A DNA stretch of 39,732 nucleotides from CAYVBJ01 sp964415185 (GTDB lineage: Bacteria > Bacteroidota > Rhodothermia > Balneolales > Balneolaceae), in contig CAYPZI010000012.1 in the NCBI GenBank assembly GCA_964415185.1, positions 1 through 39,732 of the forward strand, written 5' to 3'. Positions 1-8,752 of this stretch are shown piece after piece; within the stretch, counting starts at the first letter, position 1; each line of letters opens with the position of its first letter. A program made the translations under genes and the position numbers. The notes beneath the pieces were generated by a model, which was given only the letters and a program-made list of their open reading frames with translations, was not told where the DNA came from and made no database searches.

Positions 1-581
1 TTTTCATCGAGTTTATCATCTATTGCAGCGGTAATGACCTGAACTTCAGGGAATTTGCTTGTGATCCTGTTTAATCCCTCAGGTGCGGATATAAGTGAAA
101 TAAAACGGATATTGGTTGCCCCTTTTTCTTTAACGAAAGAGATGGCGTCATCCGCGCTTCCTCCTGTAGCCAGCATGGGATCGACTACCAGAACCAGTGA
201 TTCTTTAATATCGGCCGGTATATTCGAATAGTAATCAACAGGCTGATGGGTCTCTTCATCCCTGTACATGCCGAGGTGGCCAACCTTTGCATCCGGGACG
301 AATTCAAGAATGGCACTCACCAGGCTCAATCCTGCCCTTAAAATCGGCACAACCACAATTTTGGTATCCAGCTCAAACCCTTTTGTTTCGGTGATAGGAG
401 TTTGAATAGTTGTCTCTTTCAGTGGTATTTCTTTCAGGGAGTAGTAGGCAAGGATCGTTGCTATTCTTCCAAGCGCTGCCCTGAAATCGGTTGTATTCGT
501 TTTTTTATTACGTACAATCGTCATGTCTCTTGCAACAAGAGGATGTTTAATTACCGTAACCTTATTGAGTGACGCTTCCAT
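1..581 (-). CDS. upp: Uracil phosphoribosyltransferase (3' end beyond window)
   Basis: Converts uracil and PRPP to UMP in pyrimidine salvage, in the cytoplasm. My translation from the ATG at 579-581 gives 193 residues that run off the left edge. The PRPP-binding loop VVDPMLATGGSADDA is at residues 132-146, and the family segment around LRAGLSLV at 81-88 is also clear. Family members have about 210 residues, so only the last 15-20, with the uracil-binding GLGDAGDR-type motif, are missing here. The start is 6 bases past the stop of the symporter gene upstream, so the two are probably co-transcribed. No clear Shine-Dalgarno sequence precedes the ATG. Identification is firm; the truncation is only the window edge. 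Confidence 0.95.
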   Translation of the reverse strand, partial: MEASLNKVTVIKHPLVARDMTIVRNKKTNTTDFRAALGRIATILAYYSLKEIPLKETTIQTPITETKGFELDTKIVVVPILRAGLSLVSAILEFVPDAKVGHLGMYRDEETHQPVDYYSNIPADIKESLVLVVDPMLATGGSADDAISFVKEKGATNIRFISLISAPEGLNRITSKFPEVQVITAAIDDKLDE

Positions 582-587
582 TTACTT

Positions 588-2237
588 TTAATTTCCGTTA
601 TTTGATTCTTTGAATTCCCGGAAATATTTATTTGTAACCGAGTAAACAACACCTGAAAGTGCAAAAAGAGCAATCAGGTTGGGAAATGTCATAAGCCCAA
701 GGGCAATATCTCCAATAGCCCATACTACCTCGAGGGCAAGTACGGCCCCCAGGAAGTGCATCAGGATGTAAACATATTTGTAATAAATAATCGATCTGTC
801 GCCAAGCAGATATTGGATAGACCTGTCGCCATAGTAACTCCAGCTTATTGATGTTGAAATAGCAAAGAGAAACACGCAAATTGTTACAAGATAACTTCCA
901 CCGGGAAAGAAGGGTGATAAACCGACTTCAAATGCCTGGGATGTGAGGGGAGCTCCATTATAGACGATATTTCCGTAAACCTCTCCCGTTGTTTCACCGG
1001 TTTCACTGTTATTTGCAGTCAGCGATACCATATTAATGGTTCCCGAAAACGGGTCGGTTTGTTCGGAATTGGTATAAAGGGTGTCAACGGAAAAATCGTT
1101 TCTAAATAAGGTTCCGTTTTCAACAATACCGTTTTCAACTAAAAGAACTCCGGGGCCTTCTAATTCCTGAGTCACCTGATATCCCATTTCAGGGGAATTC
1201 AGGTTTACTGTAGAGGGATGTTTGTCGTCCCATACGCCTGTGGTAATGATCACCAGTCCTGTAAATGTACAGACCATGATGGTATCGATAAAAGGTTCGA
1301 GCAGAGCCACGACGCCTTCACGGACGGGCTCTTCTGTTTTTGCAGCTCCGTGAGCGATAGGGGCGGATCCCTGACCGGCCTCATTTGAAAACAAGCCTCG
1401 TTTGATGCCCCATACCATGGTTGTCATAAAAAGGCCTGACCCTACACCGTATGCACCGGCTATTGGATCAAAAGCATATTTCAAAATCAGTAAAAAAGAA
1501 GGGATCACCTGGTCATAGTTGGCGATCAGAATCATAAGGGCTCCGGCAACATAGAGGAGGGCCATCAGGGGGGTTAGCCGAGCAGTTACATACCCGATTC
1601 TCTTGATTCCGCCGATTATCACAATTCCGACAATGGATGCAGTTACAATCCCGGTTATCCAGACCGGAATCGGAATAAAGAAAGTGTTTTCCATTACGTC
1701 GGCAACGGTGTTAGCCTGAATGGCATTTCCGGTTAGAAATGAGCAAATAACAGCCAGTGCGGCAAAAATAACGGCAAGCCATTTCCAGTTTTCACCAAGG
1801 CCCCGTTCAATGTAGTACATCGGCCCGCCTGATACTGAACCATCTTTATTTTTGATTCTGTATTTCACAGCAAGTGTGCATTCGGAATACTTTATAGCCA
1901 TTCCGAAAAAAGCAGTAACCCACATCCAGAACAGGGCGCCGGGCCCACCATAGTGTATGGCGATGGCAACGCCTGCAATATTTCCGATCCCAACTGTAGC
2001 AGACAAAGCGGTAGAGAGTGCCTGAAAATGGTTTACATCACCGGTATCGTCCGGGTTGTCGTATGTTCCTGAAACGACTTTTATTCCATGTGTCAATTTT
2101 CTGATCTGAATAAAGCCAAGGCGAAAGGTGATGAAGATTCCATAGCTTAAAAGAACCACAACCATCAGGGGCAGCAGTTCAGGGGAGTTCCAGACAAGAT
2201 TATTCAGCCAATTAACAATGCGCTCAAACTGTTCCAT
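588..2237 (-). CDS. Sodium:alanine/amino-acid symporter, AGCS family
   Basis: A 549-residue inner-membrane protein of the alanine/glycine:cation symporter family, which couples Na+ entry to uptake of small neutral amino acids. Family signatures are visible: SGGPMYYIERGLG near residue 136-148 and GLFSNEAGQGSAPIAHGAAK at 281-300. About ten to eleven hydrophobic segments are spread over the chain. Residues about 336-428 form a polar, Asn/Thr/Glu-rich stretch inserted before the conserved LTSQAFEVGL, in a place where common AGCS proteins have a much shorter loop. The gene is divergent from the HU gene at 2443 and is followed after 6 bases by upp. The exact amino acid transported cannot be read from the sequence. 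Confidence 0.93.
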   Translation of the reverse strand: MEQFERIVNWLNNLVWNSPELLPLMVVVLLSYGIFITFRLGFIQIRKLTHGIKVVSGTYDNPDDTGDVNHFQALSTALSATVGIGNIAGVAIAIHYGGPGALFWMWVTAFFGMAIKYSECTLAVKYRIKNKDGSVSGGPMYYIERGLGENWKWLAVIFAALAVICSFLTGNAIQANTVADVMENTFFIPIPVWITGIVTASIVGIVIIGGIKRIGYVTARLTPLMALLYVAGALMILIANYDQVIPSFLLILKYAFDPIAGAYGVGSGLFMTTMVWGIKRGLFSNEAGQGSAPIAHGAAKTEEPVREGVVALLEPFIDTIMVCTFTGLVIITTGVWDDKHPSTVNLNSPEMGYQVTQELEGPGVLLVENGIVENGTLFRNDFSVDTLYTNSEQTDPFSGTINMVSLTANNSETGETTGEVYGNIVYNGAPLTSQAFEVGLSPFFPGGSYLVTICVFLFAISTSISWSYYGDRSIQYLLGDRSIIYYKYVYILMHFLGAVLALEVVWAIGDIALGLMTFPNLIALFALSGVVYSVTNKYFREFKESNNGN

Positions 2238-2268
2238 GTAGAGAATTTAGTTCAGGTTTTATCTAACA

Positions 2269-2323
2269 GTACCGAATGTATAAAAGTTTTGGGAAAAGTT
2301 TTAAAAAAAGAGGTACCGAATGT
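2269..2323. repeat. 11-bp direct repeat in a divergent promoter region
   Basis: GTACCGAATGT occurs at 2269-2279 and again at 2313-2323, 44 bp apart centre to centre, which is close to four helical turns. It lies between the divergent symporter and HU genes. It could be a pair of regulator sites, but nothing else supports that and a chance repeat in a 205-bp spacer is possible. Confidence 0.3.
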
Positions 2324-2442
2324 GAACGAAATTATGTAAAAACATCTTTTATTTTGTTGAAGATTTAAAAGTGACATAAATCTAAACTAAAATATCCGAT
2401 ATACTTAGCTAAACTGAACGTTGAATTAAATAACACAGAATT

Positions 2443-2727
2443 ATGACCAAAGCAGATATTGTAGACATCATATCATCATCCACAGGGCTATCAAAAGTAG
2501 AAACAGACGCGGTTGTCAATGGTTTCATTGATACTGTTATTGACGCTATGAAACGAGGCGAAAATATTGAACTGAGGGGATTCGGCAGCTTTAAGGTTGT
2601 TAAAAGAGCTCAAAGAGTTGCCAGAAATCCAAAAACCAATGAAGAAGTTATTGTACCGGAACAATATGTGCCGACCCTGAAAATTTCCAAGGATTTCAAA
2701 AAAGCTGTGAATAAGTCTATGCAGTAG
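2443..2727 (+). CDS. HU/IHF family nucleoid DNA-binding protein
   Basis: A 94-residue basic protein of the HU/IHF family, which binds and bends DNA as a dimer in the nucleoid. The N-terminal helices (residues 3-40) lead into the family core ELRGFGSF (43-50). The DNA-binding arm then carries RNPKT (61-65), whose proline is the one that intercalates DNA in this family. Length is typical of HU (about 90-95). The gene stands alone between divergent and convergent neighbours, with a long stem-loop just after the stop. Whether it acts more like HU or IHF cannot be decided from the sequence. Confidence 0.95.
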   Translation: MTKADIVDIISSSTGLSKVETDAVVNGFIDTVIDAMKRGENIELRGFGSFKVVKRAQRVARNPKTNEEVIVPEQYVPTLKISKDFKKAVNKSMQ

Positions 2728-2747
2728 CTCAGTGTCTTGGCAACTGT

Positions 2748-2826
2748 AAACCCGCAAAGTTTTATCTCAGGGTTGCTTCCATTTTCTCAAGATACTGCCA
2801 TTTCAGAAAGGAAACTTTGCGGGTTT
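2748..2826 (+). terminator. Long stem-loop after the HU gene, terminator-like
   Basis: AAACCCGCAAAGTTT (2748-2762) is a perfect 15-base inverted repeat of AAACTTTGCGGGTTT (2812-2826), and the right arm runs on into a short T-tract. The 49-base loop is much longer than in a classical intrinsic terminator, so the element may be a processed 3' UTR structure as well as, or instead of, a terminator. Confidence 0.55.
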
Positions 2827-2914
2827 TTCTCCGACATTTTAAGCTTGATGCCACACCAGTCCTTTTATCAAAAATGATACTTTACTTATTTTGATTTTAT
2901 AGTCTCCATTAAAG

Positions 2915-2947
2915 AGACCTCCATGGTTTCGAAAACCTTGGAGGTCT
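2915..2947. terminator. Stem-loop between convergent genes
   Basis: AGACCTCCA (2915-2923) pairs with TGGAGGTCT (2939-2947). After one T-T mismatch, GGTTT (2925-2929) pairs with AAACC (2933-2937) across a 3-base loop. It lies between the ends of the convergent HU gene and the propeller/barrel gene. Neither strand has a strong T-tract, so bidirectional termination is likely but not certain. Confidence 0.5.
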
Positions 2948-3023
2948 TCGCCTAAAATCTTTGTATTGCAACGTGTTCAAGACTTTTGAACGGCCTCTAC
3001 GAGTGGTAGAGTCGGACTCCTTC

Positions 3024-6000
3024 TCAGAAATCGATTCCAATAGATATCATGTGAATTTCATCTCCGCCAAATTTGGTGCGTTCAAAAGGCCAGCCTACGT
3101 CATACCTGAAAGGCAGACCAAGTAATATTGTACGAACGCCAAAACCGGCTCCGATAATGATATCGCCGTCGACAAAAGATGTTGGTATTCCCTGAATATT
3201 ACTATCTTCGTCGAGAATACTACCGTCTCTCGGGTCGATTTCAACTTGCCTCTCTTTGCCTACACGGAAATTGAGCCCCGAACTTTTTCTGATTTCCGTT
3301 GAAACCTCGCGGTTTCTCTGCTGGTCAAAGACAGTTTGTACCGTATCAAAACCCCAGGCCGCCCCGGCATCAATAAAAGCAACACCGGTTGTGTTGAAAA
3401 GAGGCAGAAATGGAATAGGGCCCGGCAATAAAGCAGCAAAAAGCGGGAACCTGAACTCGGCGTTAAGGAGCGTATATTTGTCGCCGAACAGAGTGTTGAA
3501 ATCATGACCGCGCATGGGGGCTGTAGTAACAGTAAAAAAAGTATCGGTCAACTGGTCGATAGGAATATCGTTATTGGAGAAGCTGGGATTCAGCCATCCA
3601 AACACACCTCCAAGCAGATAAGTTTGTGAATCGGATCCAAACGAAGCTGCACCTGAAGCCCTGAGAGCAAAGCTGTACCTTCTTCCGAGATTTAGATATT
3701 GCCGGTAATCACCCTGAACCGAAAAAAATTCGGGAGCACCGGTTCCAAAAGCGGGGCTTCCCGAAATTTGAAATTTGTATCTGCTGCCTCCCTGTGGAGT
3801 AATAAAGCCGGGCAGGGTAAAATCACCCGTAAATGTGGCATTTGGAAAGAGAAATTCGGATGAATCATTTGTCAGGTCTCTTGAGGTAAATCCCCTTACA
3901 GAACTGAAGTCCCTGTTAATACTGATAAATGATATACCCGCCTCTACCCGCTGGAATTTATTTAAGGGGTATTGCATATCGGCGCCGAAACCTAGAGTTC
4001 TGAACCTGAGAAGTTCTCCGAAGAAGGATTGAAAATTCTGTGATTGATGGAAAAGTGTTGCAAAATAATTGGTGCGGTTTTTCAGGTACGCGTATTGAAA
4101 ACTGTAATCACTGTCTCTGAGATCAAACTGAAGATTCGATGCAAGAGATATCTGATGGTCTCCAAGCAGGTCGGAAAACGTGGTTACCAGGAATGCCGAT
4201 GTCCCGAAACGGGTATCAATCTGGCCTGCCGAAAATGTAATATCCGGAGAGAACGAAAGCCTGTAATCTCTGGGCTGATACAATCCGTCATCTGTAAGAT
4301 TGTCATCCGGCTGAAACTGCTTTGGGTCATCTTTAAGCGCAATCGTCGTATCGCTAACAACTTCTTCACCGAATTCATAATTTCTGAAATCAATCTGGTC
4401 TCTCTCTTCTTCTTCCTTTGTTTCTTGTTCTTTTTCCTTTTCTGCCTCCTCTTTCTTTTTCTGCTCTTCTATTTTCAATAGATCTTTGGGAAGCAGCGAA
4501 TCTGCAAACAGTGGAGTTTGCGCCAATTCAAGAAGCCTCTGTTCGGAGGCGACAAAATTACCTTTTGGCCTGTTAGTAATCATTTCCTGTACGTATGATA
4601 TTGCCGGAACGAGGTCACCCGGCGTCATTTCGGATCGCTGCTGCGCCCATCTGTTTGGTTTCAGAGGCCCTTCCATTCTTCTTGAAAAGGGCGAATTCAT
4701 CACGTGTATTCCTCTGAAACCTTCATTCACAGCCATAAATGCCAGCCTGCTTCCATCCGAATTAATAGAAATTTGATTAATCCCGGTTTGAACATTTGTC
4801 AATGGGTAGGTTGTCCTTGTTTGAAGGTCATATTCATAAATGTTATCAATTCCGTTTATATCGGATATAAAAACAAGCCGGTTGTCAAAAGTAAGTTTCG
4901 GCTGTTTTTCATCGGCATTGGGCGTATTGGTTAGCCGGGTTATACGGTTTGAATTTATCCTGATTGAGTAAATATCGTGCTGATAGCTTGATTGATGTTG
5001 CAAAATGGAATAACCGGCGAGGTATTCATGAGGCGTGGTATGGCTTCCTCTGTTTGACCTGAAATATACTGTTTCGGAATCAGCACCCCAGGCGGGTTGT
5101 GAATCTCCAAAAACATCGCCGGTCAAATCGATGAAATCACCGGTTTCGAGATTATACACATAGATATTCTGGTATCCACCCCTGTTGCCGTCAAATGCAA
5201 TTTTTTTACCGTCGGGCGACCATGCAACCGATGTTATGGCATCGAGTGAAGGAAAGCGGATGGTTTGAGCTTCTTCGGAATTATAATCAACTATGGCAAG
5301 ATTGTAAGAACCTTTGGATTGTGAAGAAAGAGCAATTTTTGTGCCATCCGGCGACCAGTCAAGGTTGGGGTTAAGTACATTGAGTTCTTCAAACATGGCG
5401 CTGTCTTCACCTTTGATCAAAACTTTCTGGACTTCGCCGGTACTGACATCCGCTACTGCTACGTCAAATATAGGCCCGCCACCACTTCTTCGATTTGTTA
5501 TAAAGGCAATTCTGTCGCCGTTTGGAGTAAGGGTAGGGCTTGACGAGAATGTGGTGCGCCCCGGCGTGGTAATTGGCCTTGAAAATGAACTGAGGGTCTC
5601 ACGCCCTTCTATTTCGGGAAAATAACGCTGTTTATAGAATTCCTGCCATCTGCCGGAGAGTTCTTCAATGGTAAGACCGAGAGAAACCACAAACGATTGC
5701 CCGACACTTCGGGTAGATTTAACCCTCTGTAAAATTTCTGTGATCTTGGGGCGCCCGTAAACTTCCTGAACAAAATTCCAGAACCCTTGTCCGCCCCTGT
5801 ATGGCTGAACCCCGTCGAGTTGGGTAAGTGGTGGCAGGTTATCATTGATCACGGCATCCCTGTACCAGGTATCGGTTTCGGTATCCCATCCCTGCGCCAT
5901 AAATTCAGCCAGGCCTTCTTCGAAAAAGAGCGGAAGCTGGAGTTGAATATTGTTTTGAATAATGGATTGAAGTGAACCGCCGAAATAAAAATCGTTTACA

Positions 6001-6455
6001 ACGGCATGAAGCAATTCATGCTGCAATGTTCGCCTGAAATCGATATAATCACCCATAAAGGGCTGCGTCATCCTGTTCTTGAGTTTGTCGGTTACACCCC
6101 CGATAAACTGTGTTTGTTCAAGAGGCAGCGGAACGACGTTGGTTTGAGCAAAGTCGCTGTGTGAATCGTAGATAATTACCGGTATCCGGGCGGTTAAGTT
6201 ATGATCGAATGTTTCCAGAAGCTGTTTCAGGCCTGATTCAAGCGATTCGGCTGTAAATTGTGCCAGGTGGTAATTCTTTTTATCGTAGTAGTAAATATCG
6301 AAATGATCGGTCTCAATAAACCGCCATTCAAAATCCTCATATTGCACTCTGTTTTTACCGAAAAAGAAAAACTGGGCGCTTGCCTTTTCAACGAATACAG
6401 TGCCTGTAAAAAGCACTAACATAAAAAGAAACAGTAACTTTTGTAAGTGTTGCAT
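3024..6455 (-). CDS. Exported peptidase-like / TolB-propeller / surface-antigen barrel protein
   Basis: A predicted outer-membrane protein of 1143 residues from the ATG at 6453-6455. An alternative TTG seven codons upstream overlaps the rnr stop, but the ATG gives the cleaner signal peptide, ending ...KASA-Q. Residues about 40-200 resemble a peptidase-MA-type gluzincin: HELLH at 146-150 and a downstream EEGLAEF at about 179-185 that could supply the third zinc ligand. Residues about 285-600 contain repeated SPDGxxIAF-type blades of a TolB/PD40 propeller. A Lys/Glu-rich linker (about 655-685) leads to a C-terminal surface-antigen (Omp85-like) barrel with MRGHDF, FIDAGAAWG and a terminal phenylalanine. 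It follows rnr in the same transcript. The substrate is unknown and proteolysis is unproven. Confidence 0.85.
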   Translation of the reverse strand: MQHLQKLLFLFMLVLFTGTVFVEKASAQFFFFGKNRVQYEDFEWRFIETDHFDIYYYDKKNYHLAQFTAESLESGLKQLLETFDHNLTARIPVIIYDSHSDFAQTNVVPLPLEQTQFIGGVTDKLKNRMTQPFMGDYIDFRRTLQHELLHAVVNDFYFGGSLQSIIQNNIQLQLPLFFEEGLAEFMAQGWDTETDTWYRDAVINDNLPPLTQLDGVQPYRGGQGFWNFVQEVYGRPKITEILQRVKSTRSVGQSFVVSLGLTIEELSGRWQEFYKQRYFPEIEGRETLSSFSRPITTPGRTTFSSSPTLTPNGDRIAFITNRRSGGGPIFDVAVADVSTGEVQKVLIKGEDSAMFEELNVLNPNLDWSPDGTKIALSSQSKGSYNLAIVDYNSEEAQTIRFPSLDAITSVAWSPDGKKIAFDGNRGGYQNIYVYNLETGDFIDLTGDVFGDSQPAWGADSETVYFRSNRGSHTTPHEYLAGYSILQHQSSYQHDIYSIRINSNRITRLTNTPNADEKQPKLTFDNRLVFISDINGIDNIYEYDLQTRTTYPLTNVQTGINQISINSDGSRLAFMAVNEGFRGIHVMNSPFSRRMEGPLKPNRWAQQRSEMTPGDLVPAISYVQEMITNRPKGNFVASEQRLLELAQTPLFADSLLPKDLLKIEEQKKKEEAEKEKEQETKEEEERDQIDFRNYEFGEEVVSDTTIALKDDPKQFQPDDNLTDDGLYQPRDYRLSFSPDITFSAGQIDTRFGTSAFLVTTFSDLLGDHQISLASNLQFDLRDSDYSFQYAYLKNRTNYFATLFHQSQNFQSFFGELLRFRTLGFGADMQYPLNKFQRVEAGISFISINRDFSSVRGFTSRDLTNDSSEFLFPNATFTGDFTLPGFITPQGGSRYKFQISGSPAFGTGAPEFFSVQGDYRQYLNLGRRYSFALRASGAASFGSDSQTYLLGGVFGWLNPSFSNNDIPIDQLTDTFFTVTTAPMRGHDFNTLFGDKYTLLNAEFRFPLFAALLPGPIPFLPLFNTTGVAFIDAGAAWGFDTVQTVFDQQRNREVSTEIRKSSGLNFRVGKERQVEIDPRDGSILDEDSNIQGIPTSFVDGDIIIGAGFGVRTILLGLPFRYDVGWPFERTKFGGDEIHMISIGIDF

Positions 6456-6472
6456 AGCTGTTTTAGACTGAT

Positions 6473-8626
6473 TCAAAAATTAGAAGGAACTAAATCGATT
6501 TGACGACGCTCGAGGTTTGTATTGGAAACTTTAACACGGATTTCATCACCCAGTCTGAACTGCTTTCCTTTGGAACGCCCGGTAAGACAGTGACGCTGGG
6601 GATTATAAACATAATAATCATCTTTAAGATCACTAACGCGGATCATGCCCTCACAGTGTATATTTTTTAATTCGGCATAAAGTCCGTTTTCGGTTACACC
6701 GCTTATTACGGCATCAAAACTTTCACCAAGCTTGTCTTCAAGGTATTCTACCTGCTTGAGTTTCACAGAATCTCGTTCAGCCTCAACGGCATAACGTTCT
6801 CTCTCACTGCAATGCTCACCCAATTCTGTTAGCTCTTCGTATGTATATTCATTGCCGCCATTTTGATAACGCTTTAGTAAACGGTGTACAATCACATCAG
6901 GGTATCTCCTGATCGGGCTTGTAAAATGAGAGTAGTGGGAGAACCCGAGTCCGAAGTGGCCGATATTCTTGGGGCTGTATTCGGCTTTGGCCATCGATCG
7001 CAGCATCAGTCCATTAATAATTCTTTCAAGTGATGTATTTTCTACTTCATTTAGAAGTTTATTGAAAACAGAAGCGGTGATACCGGATTTTAAATCAAAT
7101 TCAATGCCAAGCGGTTTTACATTTTCACGAATATTGTAAAGTTTTTCGAGATCCGGTTTGTCATGAACGCGGTAGAAAAAGGGATGATCGTTTTTTGCTG
7201 ATTTTTTCTTATTTCCACTTCTAATGGAATCAACATGTAAAGCTACTGTCTTATTTGCCATCAACATACACTCTTCAATTAACTTGTGAGCAAAAAGTCG
7301 TTCTTTCAGAACCACATCTACCGGCTTGCCCTGATCATCAAGAACAAATTTGGGTTCGGGTGTTTCAAAGTTAATTGATCCTTCCCCGAACCTTTTGTCT
7401 TGTAGTATATGAGCTAATTTTTCCAAAATCTTCAACTCATTGTAAAATTTATGATCTTTTTTTCCATCCAGAATAGCTTGCACTTCGTCATAGACAAAAC
7501 GTTCATCTGAAAAGATTACCGTCTCCTCGATGCTGTAGTCCACCAGTTTACCTGCCGGGTTGATCTCCATAAAACAGCTATAGCATAATTTTTCTTCCTT
7601 TGGGCGCAGGCTGCAAACACCGTTACTCAGCCGCTCGGGCATCATGGGTATAACACGGTCTACAAGGTAAACACTGGTTCCGCGGTTGCATGCTTCTATG
7701 TCGAGAACCGAACCGCGAGGCATGTAGTGAGTTACATCGGCAATGTGTACACCGAGGTAGAAGTTGCCGTTCGAAAGCATTCGGATGGTAAGGGCGTCAT
7801 CAAAATCTTTGGCATCCTCGGGGTCGATCGTGAAAAGAACTTCGTCGCGTATATCGTTTCTTTTTGAGATTTCCTCTTCAGTAATTTCAGTAGGTATTCT
7901 CTCAGCAAAGTTTTCAACTTCTGCCGGAAATACGGATTCGAATTGCTTTTCCGCAAGGATTGAGAGCACATTGGCTTCATTTGTACCTGCAGGCCCAAAA
8001 CTTTTGACAATACTTGCCTGCGGAAATCCCCTTTCATCCTCCCAGTTTCTTAGCCTGAAGGTTACCTTGTCGCCGGGTTTTGCACCTTTTAGGTCCGATT
8101 TCGATACAAAGAAGTCGGTACGTGCCGAGCGATGATCCGGTTTGATCAGGTAAGTGTTTTCGGCCGGCGATTCAAGCAAACCTACCAGCAATTGATTGGA
8201 CCGCTTTACGACTTCTTTTATCTTGCCTTTCGGTTTGTTGCTGCGTCTCTGGTAACCGATCAGGCTGACTCTTACAATATCGCCGTGAAGAGCCGTTCCC
8301 ATATGTTCACGTTTTATTTTTATATCCTGGTCGCGCCCTTCAACCATTACATAGCCGTCACCACGGGCAGTAACATCGAGTTCACCGATTTCAACATGTT
8401 CTTCCTCTACAGAAAGTTCATTCAGCCTCACAAGGTTACCCTGTGAAATGCGGAGGTGATTTTTCTGTTTAAGCCTGTTTAATGACCTTCTGAATTTCTT
8501 GTGATCTTTTTTGCTTCCTACATCCAAAACTTCTTCAAGAAGAGGTATGGGTATGGAAGCATCAGGATAGGACTTGAGTATTTCTATTATTTTATTTTCG
8601 TATGATGAAAGTGAATTCTTTGCCAT
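6473..8626 (-). CDS. rnr: Ribonuclease R (3'-5' exoribonuclease)
   Basis: A 717-residue RNase II/RNB-family exonuclease that degrades structured RNA from the 3' end. A winged-helix-like N-terminus (about 1-65) is followed by cold-shock/OB domains (about 75-220). The RNB catalytic domain has DPEDAKDFDDA at 268-278, whose aspartates bind the metal, and HIADVTHYM at 294-302. A C-terminal S1 domain spans about 630-715. It is shorter than E. coli RNase R (813) mainly because the basic C-terminal tail is missing, which is common outside Proteobacteria. A 126-bp AT-rich spacer separates it from tamB upstream, so it may have its own promoter. Its stop abuts the start of the propeller/barrel gene. Confidence 0.95.
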   Translation of the reverse strand: MAKNSLSSYENKIIEILKSYPDASIPIPLLEEVLDVGSKKDHKKFRRSLNRLKQKNHLRISQGNLVRLNELSVEEEHVEIGELDVTARGDGYVMVEGRDQDIKIKREHMGTALHGDIVRVSLIGYQRRSNKPKGKIKEVVKRSNQLLVGLLESPAENTYLIKPDHRSARTDFFVSKSDLKGAKPGDKVTFRLRNWEDERGFPQASIVKSFGPAGTNEANVLSILAEKQFESVFPAEVENFAERIPTEITEEEISKRNDIRDEVLFTIDPEDAKDFDDALTIRMLSNGNFYLGVHIADVTHYMPRGSVLDIEACNRGTSVYLVDRVIPMMPERLSNGVCSLRPKEEKLCYSCFMEINPAGKLVDYSIEETVIFSDERFVYDEVQAILDGKKDHKFYNELKILEKLAHILQDKRFGEGSINFETPEPKFVLDDQGKPVDVVLKERLFAHKLIEECMLMANKTVALHVDSIRSGNKKKSAKNDHPFFYRVHDKPDLEKLYNIRENVKPLGIEFDLKSGITASVFNKLLNEVENTSLERIINGLMLRSMAKAEYSPKNIGHFGLGFSHYSHFTSPIRRYPDVIVHRLLKRYQNGGNEYTYEELTELGEHCSERERYAVEAERDSVKLKQVEYLEDKLGESFDAVISGVTENGLYAELKNIHCEGMIRVSDLKDDYYVYNPQRHCLTGRSKGKQFRLGDEIRVKVSNTNLERRQIDLVPSNF

Positions 8627-8752
8627 ATTTTATGATATAATCAACTTTAAATGTTATAAACTAAACTATTATTTATTTTTTGGTTTTAAAATTATTGAAA
8701 TAAAAACTACGAACTAAAAATTAATTAAGAAAAATAGAACCCAAATTAAGTT

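Noticed and set aside
2974..3011. tRNA-like pairings (CTCTAC/GTAGAG and GTTCAA/TTGAAC)
   Set aside because: No T-loop GTTCRANTCC, no acceptor stem and no cloverleaf spacing on either strand; probably small 3' hairpins of the minus-strand gene.
4044..4481. Open frame of 145 codons on the plus strand
   Set aside because: Antisense to the propeller/barrel gene; its Phe/Leu-rich tail is the complement of that protein's Lys/Glu-rich linker.
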